A DNA stretch of 64,000 bases from Anastrepha obliqua (lineage: Eukaryota > Arthropoda > Insecta > Diptera > Tephritidae), in NCBI RefSeq assembly GCF_027943255.1, contig NC_072895.1:70434001-70498000 (forward strand). The letters run 5' to 3'. Below the pieces are notes generated by a model, which was not told where the DNA came from, ran no database searches, and was given only the letters and a program-made list of their open reading frames with translations. Position numbers and translations under genes: made by a program. Below, one piece after another: positions 1 to 10,066 of this stretch (position 1 is the stretch's first letter; each line of letters opens with the position of its first letter).

Positions 1-1167
1 AATTATGCACACAAAGTGAAATCACTGCTACTACTACACACACGCGCACAGTTCTTTTGCAGAATTATGAGCACAAGCACGACTTATCTGGAAACTGTAA
101 TAGATAGTACTCGTACAATATGCCTGTATGTAGCAATCTGCAATCAGTGAGCTCTTAGCTAATCGACATTTGAAGCAAGAAGTGGCTCTGTGCTTTGAAG
201 CATTTTTGCATAATAAGATCAAATCCGTATGAAGTTGTGAAGTTATGAAGTTGGAGATCTTTATGGTACACCTGCGTATCCTTTCACTCTTATATCTTCC
301 TATTAACACATACATATGTACGTATGTATGCATGCATCACTAATGGCTGCTAATGATGACTTTTGGTTGTAGAGTGCGAAGAATTGGGATTAAGTATTGC
401 ACATTTTTTCAATATAACTGAGAATAAAGTTGGCTGTAATGCAAATATGAACAGAACTTGTGTGTCATTTTTTTATTCTCCATAATATTATTTTTTACTA
501 AAATATTTGTTTTTCATCGATGACCGATCGATACCGCTTTGTTTACTGATTCTACCCATTCTGGCCGAGATTTTCTTGTTCAAAACCTAATTAGTATTTA
601 ATTATATTGTAACCTGAGTGAAAATTTTTGTATGAAGTTTGAAAAGCTATACATTAATTAACAAATTTGTTAAACAATAAAAGTTCTATTCAATTCTTAA
701 TTGAGCAACTTAAGTTTTGAAGCAGAAAATGTTTAAAAAGATATTCAAGTGTATAGCCAAAAACGATATTGTCGTTTTTCAAAAAAATTTTAGAATAAGA
801 CTAATACGTTTTTTCATGTTGTGCTAAATTTTCTTCACGCCTGTAAGTATGGCAAGCTGATCGTTGCATCGGCCAAAGGGCTTATGAAATGGTAAGTTGA
901 AAGAGTTTCGTGTTAATCTACTTAAACATTTTCTAAAATATTTTAGGAATGCCTCATATAATTCGCTAGATAACACGCAGATTTTCATTGTTATTTTTTG
1001 TGCTTGCATCCGCTTTGAGCGAGTTTCATTATAACAGCAGTCATTTAGAAACAGAGAATGTAGATAGAAAGGCAACCATGAAAGACACTGTTGCACCCAT
1101 ATTGATGAAGATTCCCATGACCTTTCAAGTGTTGCCGTTGAGAGATTGCTAGGTATCCGACCCAATA
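1..1167. other. non-coding stretch, nothing recognised
   Basis: AT-rich sequence with short open frames on both strands. None has a composition or motif pattern resembling a known protein. A small ATGT-type microsatellite patch lies near 305-335. No terminal repeats or RNA-like boxes were seen. I interpret it as intergenic or intronic DNA. Confidence 0.55.
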
Positions 1168-1277
1168 ATTTGGTGTCGCATTAAGGTCGTTTATTTCGAG
1201 TTAAGCGCTATTTTGTGTGTCAGTCAAGCGACGTTACTTGTGTATATTTTTCTTCTGATAGTTGTCATACATATGTA

Positions 1278-2230
1278 CACACTGCGACGTTTAGCCGCTC
1301 GCTTAGAAGAAACTGGCACAACACGAGATGCTGCCAGGCGTGGCAGACCTCGGAGTAGCCGTTCTGCAGAGAATATTGCTGCTGTAGCCGAGGATGTCAT
1401 GGAAGCGCCGTCGACATCGACCAGACGACGTGCCACGCAAATGGGTATCAGTCGACGGTCTTTACAGCGAATTTTGGTACAAGATTTGAAGATGTTTCCG
1501 TACAAAGTCCAGACGGTGCATTAGCTGTTAGCTGTTGACCGCCAATCGCGTCTAACATACGCTCAAGCCATTCTTAATCACCACCAAGAGGAAGATGATT
1601 TTTCATCAAAAATAATCATGAGTGATGAGGCCCATTTCCATCTTAGCGGGTACGTAAATAAGCAAAATTTCGCTTCTGGGGCACTGAAAATCCGCCTGTA
1701 ACCCACGAAGAGCCATTATACCTGCTCAAAGTCACTGTATGGTGTGCTGTTTTCGCTGGAGGAGTCACCGGACCTTTTTTCTTCGAAGACGTCGCGGGCC
1801 AAACGGTTACTGTGAATGGTGAGCGCTACAGAGCAATGATCAACGAGTTCTTTTTGCCGCAACTGAATTGGGATTGGAAAACATGTGGTTCCAACAGGAC
1901 GGTGCAACGGCACACACTGCACGTGCCACAACCGATATGCTGAAGGATGCATTTCCCGGGCGCCTAATCTCCCGTTTTGGCGATTTGCACTGGCCAGCAA
2001 GATCGCCTGATTTGACCGCTCCAGACTTATTTTTGTGGGGCATTTTGAAGTCGCGGGTTTATGTTAACAAGCCTCAGACTCTTGCAGCTCTTAAAGACAA
2101 TATCTGTCAAGAATGTGTGGACCTATCGCCGGAAGCTTTGGCCAAAGTGATGGAAAATGCCATAAAAAGGGCTCAAATGGCAATCAACGGTGGCGGCGGC
2201 CATTTACATGACATCATATTTTCGACTTGA
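1278..2230 (+). pseudogene. DD41D mariner-like transposase, 5'-truncated and frameshifted
   Basis: Remnant of an IS630-Tc1-mariner transposase, the nuclear enzyme that cuts and pastes its own element at TA sites. The recognisable part starts in the second helix-turn-helix region (TLRRLAARLEETG, then RSAENIAAVAEDV); roughly the first 50 residues are missing. A stop follows YKVQTVH at 1522. The catalytic core then reads MSDEAHFHLSGYVNKQN, shifts frame near 1669, continues with VTVWCAVF and VTVNGERYRAM, and shifts again near 1874 into WFQQDGATAHTAR and SPDLTAPDLFLWG. The second and third aspartates are 41 residues apart, so it is DD41D. The frame closes with HDIIFST just before 2230. It is clearly diverged from the other DD41D copies here. 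No convincing terminal repeats were found, so the element ends are unknown. Confidence 0.85.
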
Positions 2231-2259
2231 TGTAAAAAAAATCAAAAGACCAAATAAAA

Positions 2260-3764
2260 ATAATCCACAAGAAGAATCAAAGTTTTTCATTTTTTTTTTT
2301 TAAATTACAGCCAAAAAACATCGCAAGGTTACTTTTGCGCCACTTTGTATTTATCACCTAGTTGATCACTTACTTACCCTTTCGTTTCATCGAAAAAATC
2401 ATTCATCTCATTTAAGCATTTCATTATGTAGGCGTTTTGTCATGCAAGAAAATATAGTGGGAGTTTTTATATTTGAAAATTAGTTGCAATCAATATAGGA
2501 TTTGTCGCCGACAGACACCCAGTAAAACTCTCAGATGTAGAGCAATTATCTGAAGTTATATTTCGGCCTGTTTGTTGTTCGCCTAATTACCTTTTGAGAC
2601 TTATGTGATAAATTATATGGACCAAATAGTTGTATGCCACCAAAGGCCCACTTCGCCTATGTTAACTTTACCTCGATTGTAAGACTTCATCAAGATAATT
2701 GAAAATTTTAAGTTACTTAGCGACGAAAGCGATATCACCTTGTATTTATGAAAGATGATTCCTCTAGCTCTAGATTTAATTGATCCCACCGAAAATTGGA
2801 ATAAAAAATATTAAAGCTTTAGATTTATTTTAACTACTTGATCAATAATTATGAAGTTTATATTCAAAAAAATCTGTTGCTAGCCAGCAAAAAGCCAAAA
2901 AACATGAATGAATAAAATTCTACATATGTATATTAAATACTCACACTTCATAAAAGTATATGGATACTCAAAAAATTTTTCGAAATACCAAAAATCTAAA
3001 CTATGAAAAAGAAGTATTAATTAAAAAATTCCTCTGCAGCGACAATTTACTTAAAATCGTACTAAACTCATTTGCTGCTCCAATATATCTTTATTTTTAC
3101 AGCAGTTGCCACAAGCCTTACTAAACTCAAAGGATATACCAAATTGCATTTTTCAACACAGATGCACCTCAAAGCTAAAACGCATAATGCAAGTACAGTA
3201 ATTCGCTTAACATCTATCCACTTTGAATTCAAAAGCAGCTGCGTTGTAGAATCACGTGCTGTATAATCAGTTTGAGCCGCATTCACAGCTTATGGTTGTG
3301 CTACAGCCCTGTACCATGCCATGTGTCTACTTATGTGTATGTATGTATACTTATATATATGTGTGTGTATGTGCATGCGCCAGCAGCAAGACTAAACCGT
3401 ATAGCGCCTGTGCTTGATTAATGCACTTTGACTGTGAATATCATTTATTAAGCTTGATTGTTATAACCGAAATTACGGTCGGTCGCTGAGGTTCCGTGTT
3501 TGCGTGTCAAAGCAAAGCAAAGTGAAGCAAAATGGATTAGAATAGAGTGTTTACAAATGGAGTTTGTAATGAGAAATGGAACAGAAATTATACAGATTAG
3601 ACTTCAGCTGATTGAAAGTGTAGTTTATAAGTGAATGAATAAAACGACTTCACTGCTAAAAAATTAGAAAAAAATTAAACATTTTATATAACTAAACCAT
3701 TTATGATAGCTACAATTTTGTATTTTTGGTGAGCTCTGTGGCGAACAAGTATTGGTATATACTA
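2260..3764. other. non-coding stretch with a TATG/TG microsatellite
   Basis: The first part (to about 2350) may be the 3' untranslated end of the DD41D element before it. The remainder is AT-rich with no recognisable protein, apart from a TATG/TG-rich microsatellite at about 3330-3380 and an AAGC-rich patch near 3505-3535. The opposing 60-70 codon frames around 3070-3290 mirror each other and look random. Confidence 0.5.
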
Positions 3765-4197
3765 TAGGGTGATCAATTAAGAGGAGTTTTTTTCATTTGC
3801 GTTTTTTTTACAGATCGCGCGCGAGTTGTGGCAAACTGTCATCGTGGATTTGTTGAACAGCGTTTGGCATTTCATCATGGAAAGACTCACACCGCAACAA
3901 CGTCTACAAATTGTTCAACTGTATTATGAAAATCAGCGTTCTGTGCCATACAGCTCGTGAAACAATGACTTTATTGAGAAGTCATTTCAGTCGAAATGCT
4001 CGAACGAGTGATTGAAAATTGGACCTTCAGAATGGACCACCTTAAGCATAGTTGCGGCCAACATTTGAATGAAGTCATATTCAAAAAGTAAATGTCAAAG
4101 AAGGTCCTTTCAAATGATAAATAAAGGTTTTGAACATAATTTACATTTTTGTTTTTTTTTAACTATTGAAAAAAGCACCTCATGATTGATCACCCTA
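3765..4197 (+). mobile_element. internally deleted DD41D mariner derivative (MITE-like)
   Basis: A 433-bp element with ends GGGTGATCAATTAAGAGGAG and, inverted, GGGTGATCAATCATGAGGTG, flanked by TA. It is nearly identical over its length to the ends of the element at 20091-21379. It keeps the start of the transposase (ATG at about 3878, MERLTPQQRLQIVQLYYENQ), jumps near 3945 to CHTARETMTLLRSHF, and jumps again near 3990 to the C-terminus (MLERVIENWTFRMDH). Two deletions have removed the first catalytic aspartate and the QQD motif. It cannot encode a transposase, but it keeps both termini that a partner enzyme would recognise. It preserves the ATG that the longer copy has lost. Confidence 0.9.
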
Positions 4198-4199
4198 TA

Positions 4200-4617
4200 T
4201 AAAGGGAGTAGTAGAAAGCAGGCACCGGGATGCGCTCCATCGATTGTTATATGCCGTCAGCTTTTTGAAGAATGTTAGATAAATGATTTTATTTTTCAAA
4301 ACGATTTTGTGACTCAATCGTGCCAAAATGTTGGCTTTACTACTTCTCTCTTTCTTTTAAAATACCGGTAATAAAGTGAGTTGCCAATTACGGTCGTTTT
4401 AATCGTACGTTCTAAAACTTTTGCTGTACAACCATTTTTTTAATGTTAGTACAAGGCGTCATTAAAAGTAATTTAAAAAAATCTGAATTTGTTTCAGGAA
4501 TAGGGTGGTCATATCAAGAAAGAATTATTGGGACAAAAAAGTTTGAATTGCTAAATTTTTAGTTTTAGTAACTTATTTTTATTTTAAAACTTTGTCCTTC
4601 TTGTGAAATGAATACCA
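4200..4617. other. non-coding, nothing recognised
   Basis: Roughly 400 bp of AT-rich sequence between the small DD41D derivative and an R1-like LINE fragment. No open frame, inverted repeat or known repeat was recognised. Confidence 0.5.
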
Positions 4618-5450
4618 GAGATTTTGAGCATAGAAATACCAGAAGATATACTTCTAGTGGGACACGCAGACGATATAGTGGCGATCATGCCAGCTCGGGA
4701 CACTGAGGTCGCTGGAAGGAAGCTGAACCGAGTTATGATAAGGACTCAAATATGGCTTCAGGACCACGGCCTGAAATTCGCCAAACATAAGATCGAAGTC
4801 ATGCTTATGGCACGAGGTCACATACCACTCGAGATCAGCATGCAAATAGGGGACACGTCCTTAGTGATCCAAAAAGTAGTGACAATCTTGGTATTCAACT
4901 TGACTGCTGGCTTACTTTCTGGGCCCATATACGGCATACGGCTACCAATGCAGCAAAGGTCATGGGAACGATAAGTAGAGCAAAATAAGGATAATTATGG
5001 CTGTATGGAGAATTGTGATAAACTGCAAAGCGAAACGCAGATCACTAGAGGCTGTACAACGAACAGCGCCACTCAGAGTTGCTTCAACCTGTCTTCGGTG
5101 CTGCAGTGCTTGTAATCAGCGGGCAGATACCAGTCGACCTCATGGTTCGGGATTGAATGGATGCGTGGGAATCCAAGAAGAAACACGTTATCACTAGCTT
5201 CTCAGAACGGATATGCTAAACCGTGCTGCGGTGGCAAAGCCGATGGGACACTGAGCCGAGTGGCGTTTGGACGCCGAAACTTATTCCATGAATTGACAAA
5301 TGGGTTCAAAGGAACTTCGGGGAAGTGAACTACTTCTTAATTTATTTGCTCTCGGGCTACGGATACTTCCGGAAATGACGCTGAACACTCGTTTTTGTAG
5401 GAGAACAGCTGAGACGCGGTGAAGAAATACATCGAGAACGTACTGCGAAA
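4618..5450 (+). pseudogene. R1-clade-like non-LTR reverse transcriptase, 3' part
   Basis: Decayed piece of a non-LTR retrotransposon polyprotein. The reading frame begins at the polymerase catalytic box, here LVGHADDIVAIM where YADD is usual (Y to H), followed by WLQDHGLKFAKHKIEVMLMARGHIPLEI and GDTSL, the order expected of the palm/thumb region in R1-type elements. After a frame change near 4980 come RRSLEAVQRTAPLRVAS, then ISGQIPVDLM, RWQSRWDTEPSGVWTPKLIP, and a C-terminal stretch resembling NFGEVNYFL...GYGYFRK. The order and wording of these blocks match R1-clade elements, from memory of the family. Several stops and frame changes make it inactive. The 5' part of the RT and the endonuclease are absent. 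The 3' end runs into an opposing LINE fragment. Confidence 0.8.
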
Positions 5451-6100
5451 AAAAAAGATTTACCTCGACACAGTGCAACAAAGCACAGCCACACAGATAG
5501 TGAAACAAGAAAGTGAGCCTTATCTGCTCCACCGGGCGGCCGTCAACCTTTATATGTCTTGCTTTATTGTGGTTTACACTCATAGCATTGATCTTGACGA
5601 TGTTGACCTCCAGTCCGACAGTGCGTTCCAGCGGTACTGTTCTGTCCGCTTTCGCTTGCATGCCAGAGAGTTTGTGAGAGAAGAGAAAGATGTCATCGGC
5701 GAAGCCCAGGTCCTCAATATGTCGGGTGAAACTTTCTACTCGGCCTCTTTTGTGCGAAGAGAAGAAGCGACGAGGCCATTGTGAAGCACTACCAGATCGG
5801 AGTTGTCATAAAGGGCTCTAATGAGATGGATTATTTTAGCGGGAACTCCCTTTTTATTCAACGGCAGCCATATTTCGTCTCGTTCCATTGCATGGAATGC
5901 CTTCTTAAAGTCAATGAACATCATGTAAAGCGGCGAGCGTCACTCAACTGATTGTTCTACTATAATGCGAAGGGTGTTTGCTTGATCAACACTGCTTTCA
6001 AGAAGGCGAAATCCTGCTTGCTCGTCTCTTAAGGGGCTTTCTATGCAATGGAGTCTAACGATGATGCCTTTTGCCCAGAACGAATACAGCTTTTCATTGT
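5410..6100 (-). pseudogene. non-LTR reverse transcriptase fragment (RTE/L2-like)
   Basis: On the minus strand, blocks in the order of a LINE polymerase can be read: RDEQAGFRLLESSVDQ, then MMFIDFKKAFHAMERDEIW (motif A, FxxAF), VPAKIIHLIRALYDNS, and after a gap and frame change LGFADDIFLFSHKLSGM (motif C, ADD). The thumb-type stretch TVGLEVNIVKINAMSVN and VDGRPVEQI follows. The section between motif A and motif C is shortened; the usual RQGC/SPFLF block is not visible. The wording differs from the R1-like and I/LOA-like LINEs elsewhere in the window and resembles the RTE/L2-type elements often mis-annotated as craniofacial development protein 2. It has stops and frame changes and lacks an endonuclease domain. 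It meets the R1-like fragment tail-to-tail around 5410-5450. Confidence 0.75.
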
Positions 6101-6415
6101 CCGCTGAGAATTAACCCGATTTAAATATCCAAAAGTGGCGCACTTTCCCTACTTTTCTCAAAAGCCTGACTACATGTTTCGACTTGTACTCAAACTAAAG
6201 CTCGACATTTATAAATTTCTAATTTGATTGGGGTTAACCCTTTAAGGTTTGGCGATAGAACTGGACTCCAGACTTGTATTCAGCGCAAAAAATTGCAATG
6301 GAAACTAGACTCATATCAAGAAACAAAAAATAAAAAAACAAAGGGTGAAGTTTGTAGACCTGTACTACTTCATGCGTGCACCCTTGAACTACTCCAGGTA
6401 CATCGGTAGGGGATA

Positions 6416-6760
6416 TGGTTGAAGTACAAGTCTGGCAATACCCAAGTAGCATTTTCCAAGTGCCGTTTTGATACCATTTGAGCGCTCCAACGGGCAGAGG
6501 TTGATGTAATGGGCAGAGCTGTTGATGTAATGGAGAAGGTTGATGGGATTTAAGTTGAAGGCTGCCGAAGAAAGGATAATCCAGTGGCCTTGATCGTCTG
6601 GTAGTCAAACCCGAACATTTATAGAGAATGTGCACAACAGTCTCCTTCCTTGGCAGGTCCCCATAGCCTCTGCAATGGGGATTAAATAATAAACCTCGCT
6701 TTTCTGCGTGTATGCCGATCGTGCAATGACCAGTAAACATAGCTACGAGTTTAGAAATCC
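6416..6760 (-). pseudogene. LINE polyprotein C-terminal CCHC-type domain fragment
   Basis: The minus strand reads ISKLVAMFTGHCTIGIHAEK, then NPHCRGYGDLPRKETVVHIL, followed by YKCSG. This is the LTGHC...CRxCG...ETVxHxLxxC cysteine/histidine block that closes polyproteins of RNase H-bearing and Jockey-type insect LINEs. Downstream, FFGSLQ keeps the usual follow-on wording. Sequence below about 6590 shows only vague similarity and includes repeated CATTACATCAAC-type words. No polymerase or RNase H part is attached. Confidence 0.65.
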
Positions 6761-7467
6761 TAGGCGTCGTTATCGAAATAGCACACGAAGAAATTGAGTT
6801 CCATCTGTTCTGTTAGGGGGTGCTAATACAAACTACTCTACTAGTGAACTAATTTTTCAGTAAGGTTGGACTTTCATTAAATATTTTATGGTTAACGTGG
6901 AGTAAAAGGTTGAAAAACTTGCTATGAATCTGGAATGAATTTTTGAATACAAAAAGTGAAACTAATAATTTTGAAGAAGTAAAATTAATTGAATTATTAA
7001 CCCTTTAATGGGCATATGCAACCCAGCTCAAAAATAAACCTTATAATTTATTAAAATTTTTAAAGCAAATAATAAAATGAACTAAAATTTTGAGCTCTAC
7101 CACAATCTTCAAGAGAATGAAGCAGTTTCAAATGCTTAGTTCTTTTAACGTACATAATGAGTTTTACTTAATCGGAATCAGTGGTTAAAACTGAAAAATT
7201 CTAAGTGACGAATATAAACGTTTTCAGCTTAATATTTCGAGCCAAAAATGGGCAGAAGGTTTTTAAAGTCGCTGGTTGAAATTTCTAGTCCAACTCGGAC
7301 GCCTTTTGGCTAATAAAAACCATAAAGAGAAATTAGGTTCAATTTTTTAAATTCCTCAAATCTGACCACTGATAAGAGTACAGTATAGCAATAAAGCTTC
7401 ATAATATTTCACATATTGTCTAACACGTTTTAAGGTTTACGTAGTCACCACAGAGTTAGGATTGATT
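6761..7467. other. non-coding, nothing recognised
   Basis: AT-rich sequence with many stops on both strands. I see no coding similarity, terminal repeat or RNA signature. Confidence 0.5.
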
Positions 7468-7584
7468 GGTCCCTCCATTTGTAGAACAACATGAGACACA
7501 CATCACAAAAAGGAGGAGGAGCATGGTCGAACACCTATTCGAAGTGTACATGTCAATTATTTATATATTTTTATTTAATATAGC
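7468..7584 (+). mobile_element. SINE 3' fragment
   Basis: Matches, with scattered differences, the 3' half of the complete SINE at 41104-41418: CCCTCCATTTG-AGAACAACA, AGGAGGAGGAGC, ACACCTA--GAAGTGTAC and the AATTATTTATATATTT tail. It lacks the tRNA-like head, so it is a 5'-truncated or decayed copy. Sense orientation is plus. Confidence 0.75.
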
Positions 7585-9169
7585 TAGACTGCAAAATTTC
7601 ATCAAAATATTCAGATTTAAAAAATTAATTTAGCAAAAGCTGGATTTTTTTAGTATCTGAATTTTCACGCGCGCAACTAGAGTTCAAATTAAACTTATAA
7701 TTTTATTTTCCAATTTTTTTAATTTGAATTTTCAATTTTTAATTTTCCAATGTATGCATCTTTCGTATTGTAATTTTTATATTTTAACAAAATGCTACTT
7801 TTTAGTTACAAAAAAATGAATTTCATTTAAAAGTAATACCTGCATACTCGTACATACATACATACACCTACGTACATATCTGTGCATTATTCCGTATTGA
7901 AAATTAATTTTGCTAAATATGTAAGAGATAAACCAAATAATCAAATATTCAAGCGTGAGTCTACTTAATAATGCACTGCTTTGCTGCTAATGAACTGTTA
8001 CAAGCAACGGTGTAAAATATTTATTTAATTTGCCTAAAATAATTCACAGTTGGAAACGTAACTCATTACAAAGGCTTAGGATATATTAGCACCGGAATTT
8101 TGGCCACACATAGTATTGCAGACTCACAGGCAAAACGGCCAAAAACACATGCAAATACAAATGTATGGATGTATGCATATACGTATGCACATGCAATTTG
8201 ATATGTGAAAATATGCGTTGACTCAATTAAATGCAGAAAAATTTCGTGTAATTAGAGTGAAAAGTAGAAAATGGGCATTGAGCGTGAATTGGGTTTACCA
8301 ATTCGATGGAAATTCTTCCGTAATTAACAACAAACTACATACATGCGGATGTATAAATAAGTATCTCCGAATATGTGTATTTTATAATGATTATTTATAT
8401 GTACATATATAAGTATATTTATCCACATATGTAGATAATTGCGGTCTCGTCTGTATTTACTATATATTGCCAGATTGGTAAACCACATGAAAAATGTATA
8501 TGCTTCTATGTATGCACATATATATTTAATATGTATATATTCCCGTGTTTACTGGGTGGAACATAGAATACATACTGTACATGTGAGAGTAGACTTCGAA
8601 TTGCATTTAATATCATAAAACAAACTAGAGTTTTTATCAAAAGGGGAGTGGTTGGATATTCAACTCTGGTACCATCGACAATAACTTGAGCCGTTAATCG
8701 AGTTTTGTACCACAAATGACATATTTCGATTTTTATGATATCATAACTTTCTTTTGAAGGAATTCAGAAAATGCGTTTTTTATTGTGTTACTTTTAGCCA
8801 CATGAGAAATTCAAAAACTCCATAATTCGAGCTATGTATCATTTCTACATATAGACAGATGCATGTATGTATGTCATTTCCAATGCTTTCATGCTGCGGT
8901 GAACGACATTCGCAACGCGATTTTCTACATATTTGTGTTTTTTTTTATTTATTTAGTAGAATGCCTAGCAGCTAAAGCTGCTGTAAAACTTAACGCAACG
9001 GATTAATTTACCTGTAAAACATGCGGATATAGCCCTTTGGGGCACACGTTTTATGGCCAATACGGATTATATGACTCCGAAATGCAACATGCAAGCATGA
9101 AGAGATTCCGAACAACAGTAGAAGAAGAGGGGCGGAAAGAAAGGCATGAAACATAACTCCAATACGCCT
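7585..9169. other. non-coding, microsatellite-rich
   Basis: AT-rich sequence with ACAT/ATGT-type simple repeats near 7845-7880, 8335-8430 and 8505-8545. No protein family was recognised; the short frames at 8218-8412 and 8506-8715 lie over simple repeats. The stretch around 8990-9130 has higher GC and may be an unrecognised upstream part of the LINE that follows. Confidence 0.5.
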
Positions 9170-9935
9170 CATACATACATTTACTGATGGCCCGGAAATG
9201 TTATACGGAGTGGATGCACGGATTTATTGTGAGAGCTCGGCATCAGCCGGTTATTTAAGCTCACTGACCACTGCAGTTGCAGAAATAGCATTCAAAAATA
9301 CACCGAGCAACTCCAAAATAAATATATAAGTATACGTTGATAGTCAAGTGGCGATAAAGGCAATAAACTCATATGAAATTCCATCTCAAAACATTCTTAA
9401 GAGTAGAGAGACCATAGACAGACTGGCTGCACATCTATTGGGTACCCGGACATAAAGGTATTGAAGGAAACGAAACTGTGGATGAGATTACCAAAATCGC
9501 TGTTCACATACGTTTAAATATGGTGTACAATGACATCGTTGTGGACACGAAAATACGGATAGACAGGAGCTGGAATAATCCAGTCACTTGCAAAACCGCG
9601 AAAATCATGTGTGTATAGAATGCAGATAAATACGCCAGATTCGCGCTGTCTAGAAAGAAAAACAGAACTATCGTAAGTGATGTACCATAATTTGCTTGCA
9701 AACTCTAGAACACCGTCTATGTTCTTGCCTAACATTAGCTGGAACCGGAATGAAATGTCTAGGAGCTCTACAATACGATAAGTTAGATTACCTCTAGGGA
9801 TTCGAGCTTCAAGGCTTCCATAGATTCGCAAAGGACGCAGGCTTATTACAAGAACTCTACTACAAAGAAACGTAAAGGTCAAGTTCTATGTGATGGCTTT
9901 CAGCCAGCCCGGTTAATCTAACCTAACCACCCATT
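9170..9935 (+). pseudogene. LINE RNase H to 3' end, decayed
   Basis: Plus-strand fragment of an RNase H-bearing LINE. It reads HTFTDGPEMLYGVDARIYC (first RNase H aspartate), a degenerate middle, VYVDSQVAIKAINSYEIPSQ (third-position D) and WVPGHKGIEGNETVDEIT near 9440-9495, which is the canonical end of such domains. Past 9500 only traces remain: a possible CLPNISWNRNEMSRSSTIR stretch and a terminal GTTAATCTAACCTAACC at 9913-9929. That tail resembles the 3' end of the LINE at 47.75 kb. Several stops, including one just before the VYVDSQ block, show it is inactive. Confidence 0.75.
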
Positions 9936-10004
9936 TGTTGAGGTGCAGTTTTCGAGTATACATTTTTTGAAATAATTGTATGGTACGTCACAGTTTTACA
10001 GTTT

Positions 10005-10066
10005 ACAGTTTACAGTTTAAAGTTTTAAGTCGACTCTGAACGGCAGTTGGTTTTTTATGAAAAGTT
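10005..10066 (-). mobile_element. degenerate SINE fragment
   Basis: About 60 bp resembling the antisense of the SINE core (AGTCGACTCTGAACGGCAG, then TTTTTTATGA) seen intact at 41215-41255. A short array of a 7-bp word, TTACAGT, lies just upstream at about 9990-10018. The match is short, so confidence is limited. Confidence 0.45.

Noticed and set aside
5281..5784. Long opposing frames of 121-126 codons at the R1/RTE junction.
   Set aside because: Both run across the junction of two opposing LINE fragments; only the pieces matching RT blocks are real, and the rest are shadows.
9050..9165. Possible upstream coding part of the 9.2-kb LINE.
   Set aside because: GC rises, but no RT or RNase H wording could be read in any frame, so it was left unassigned.
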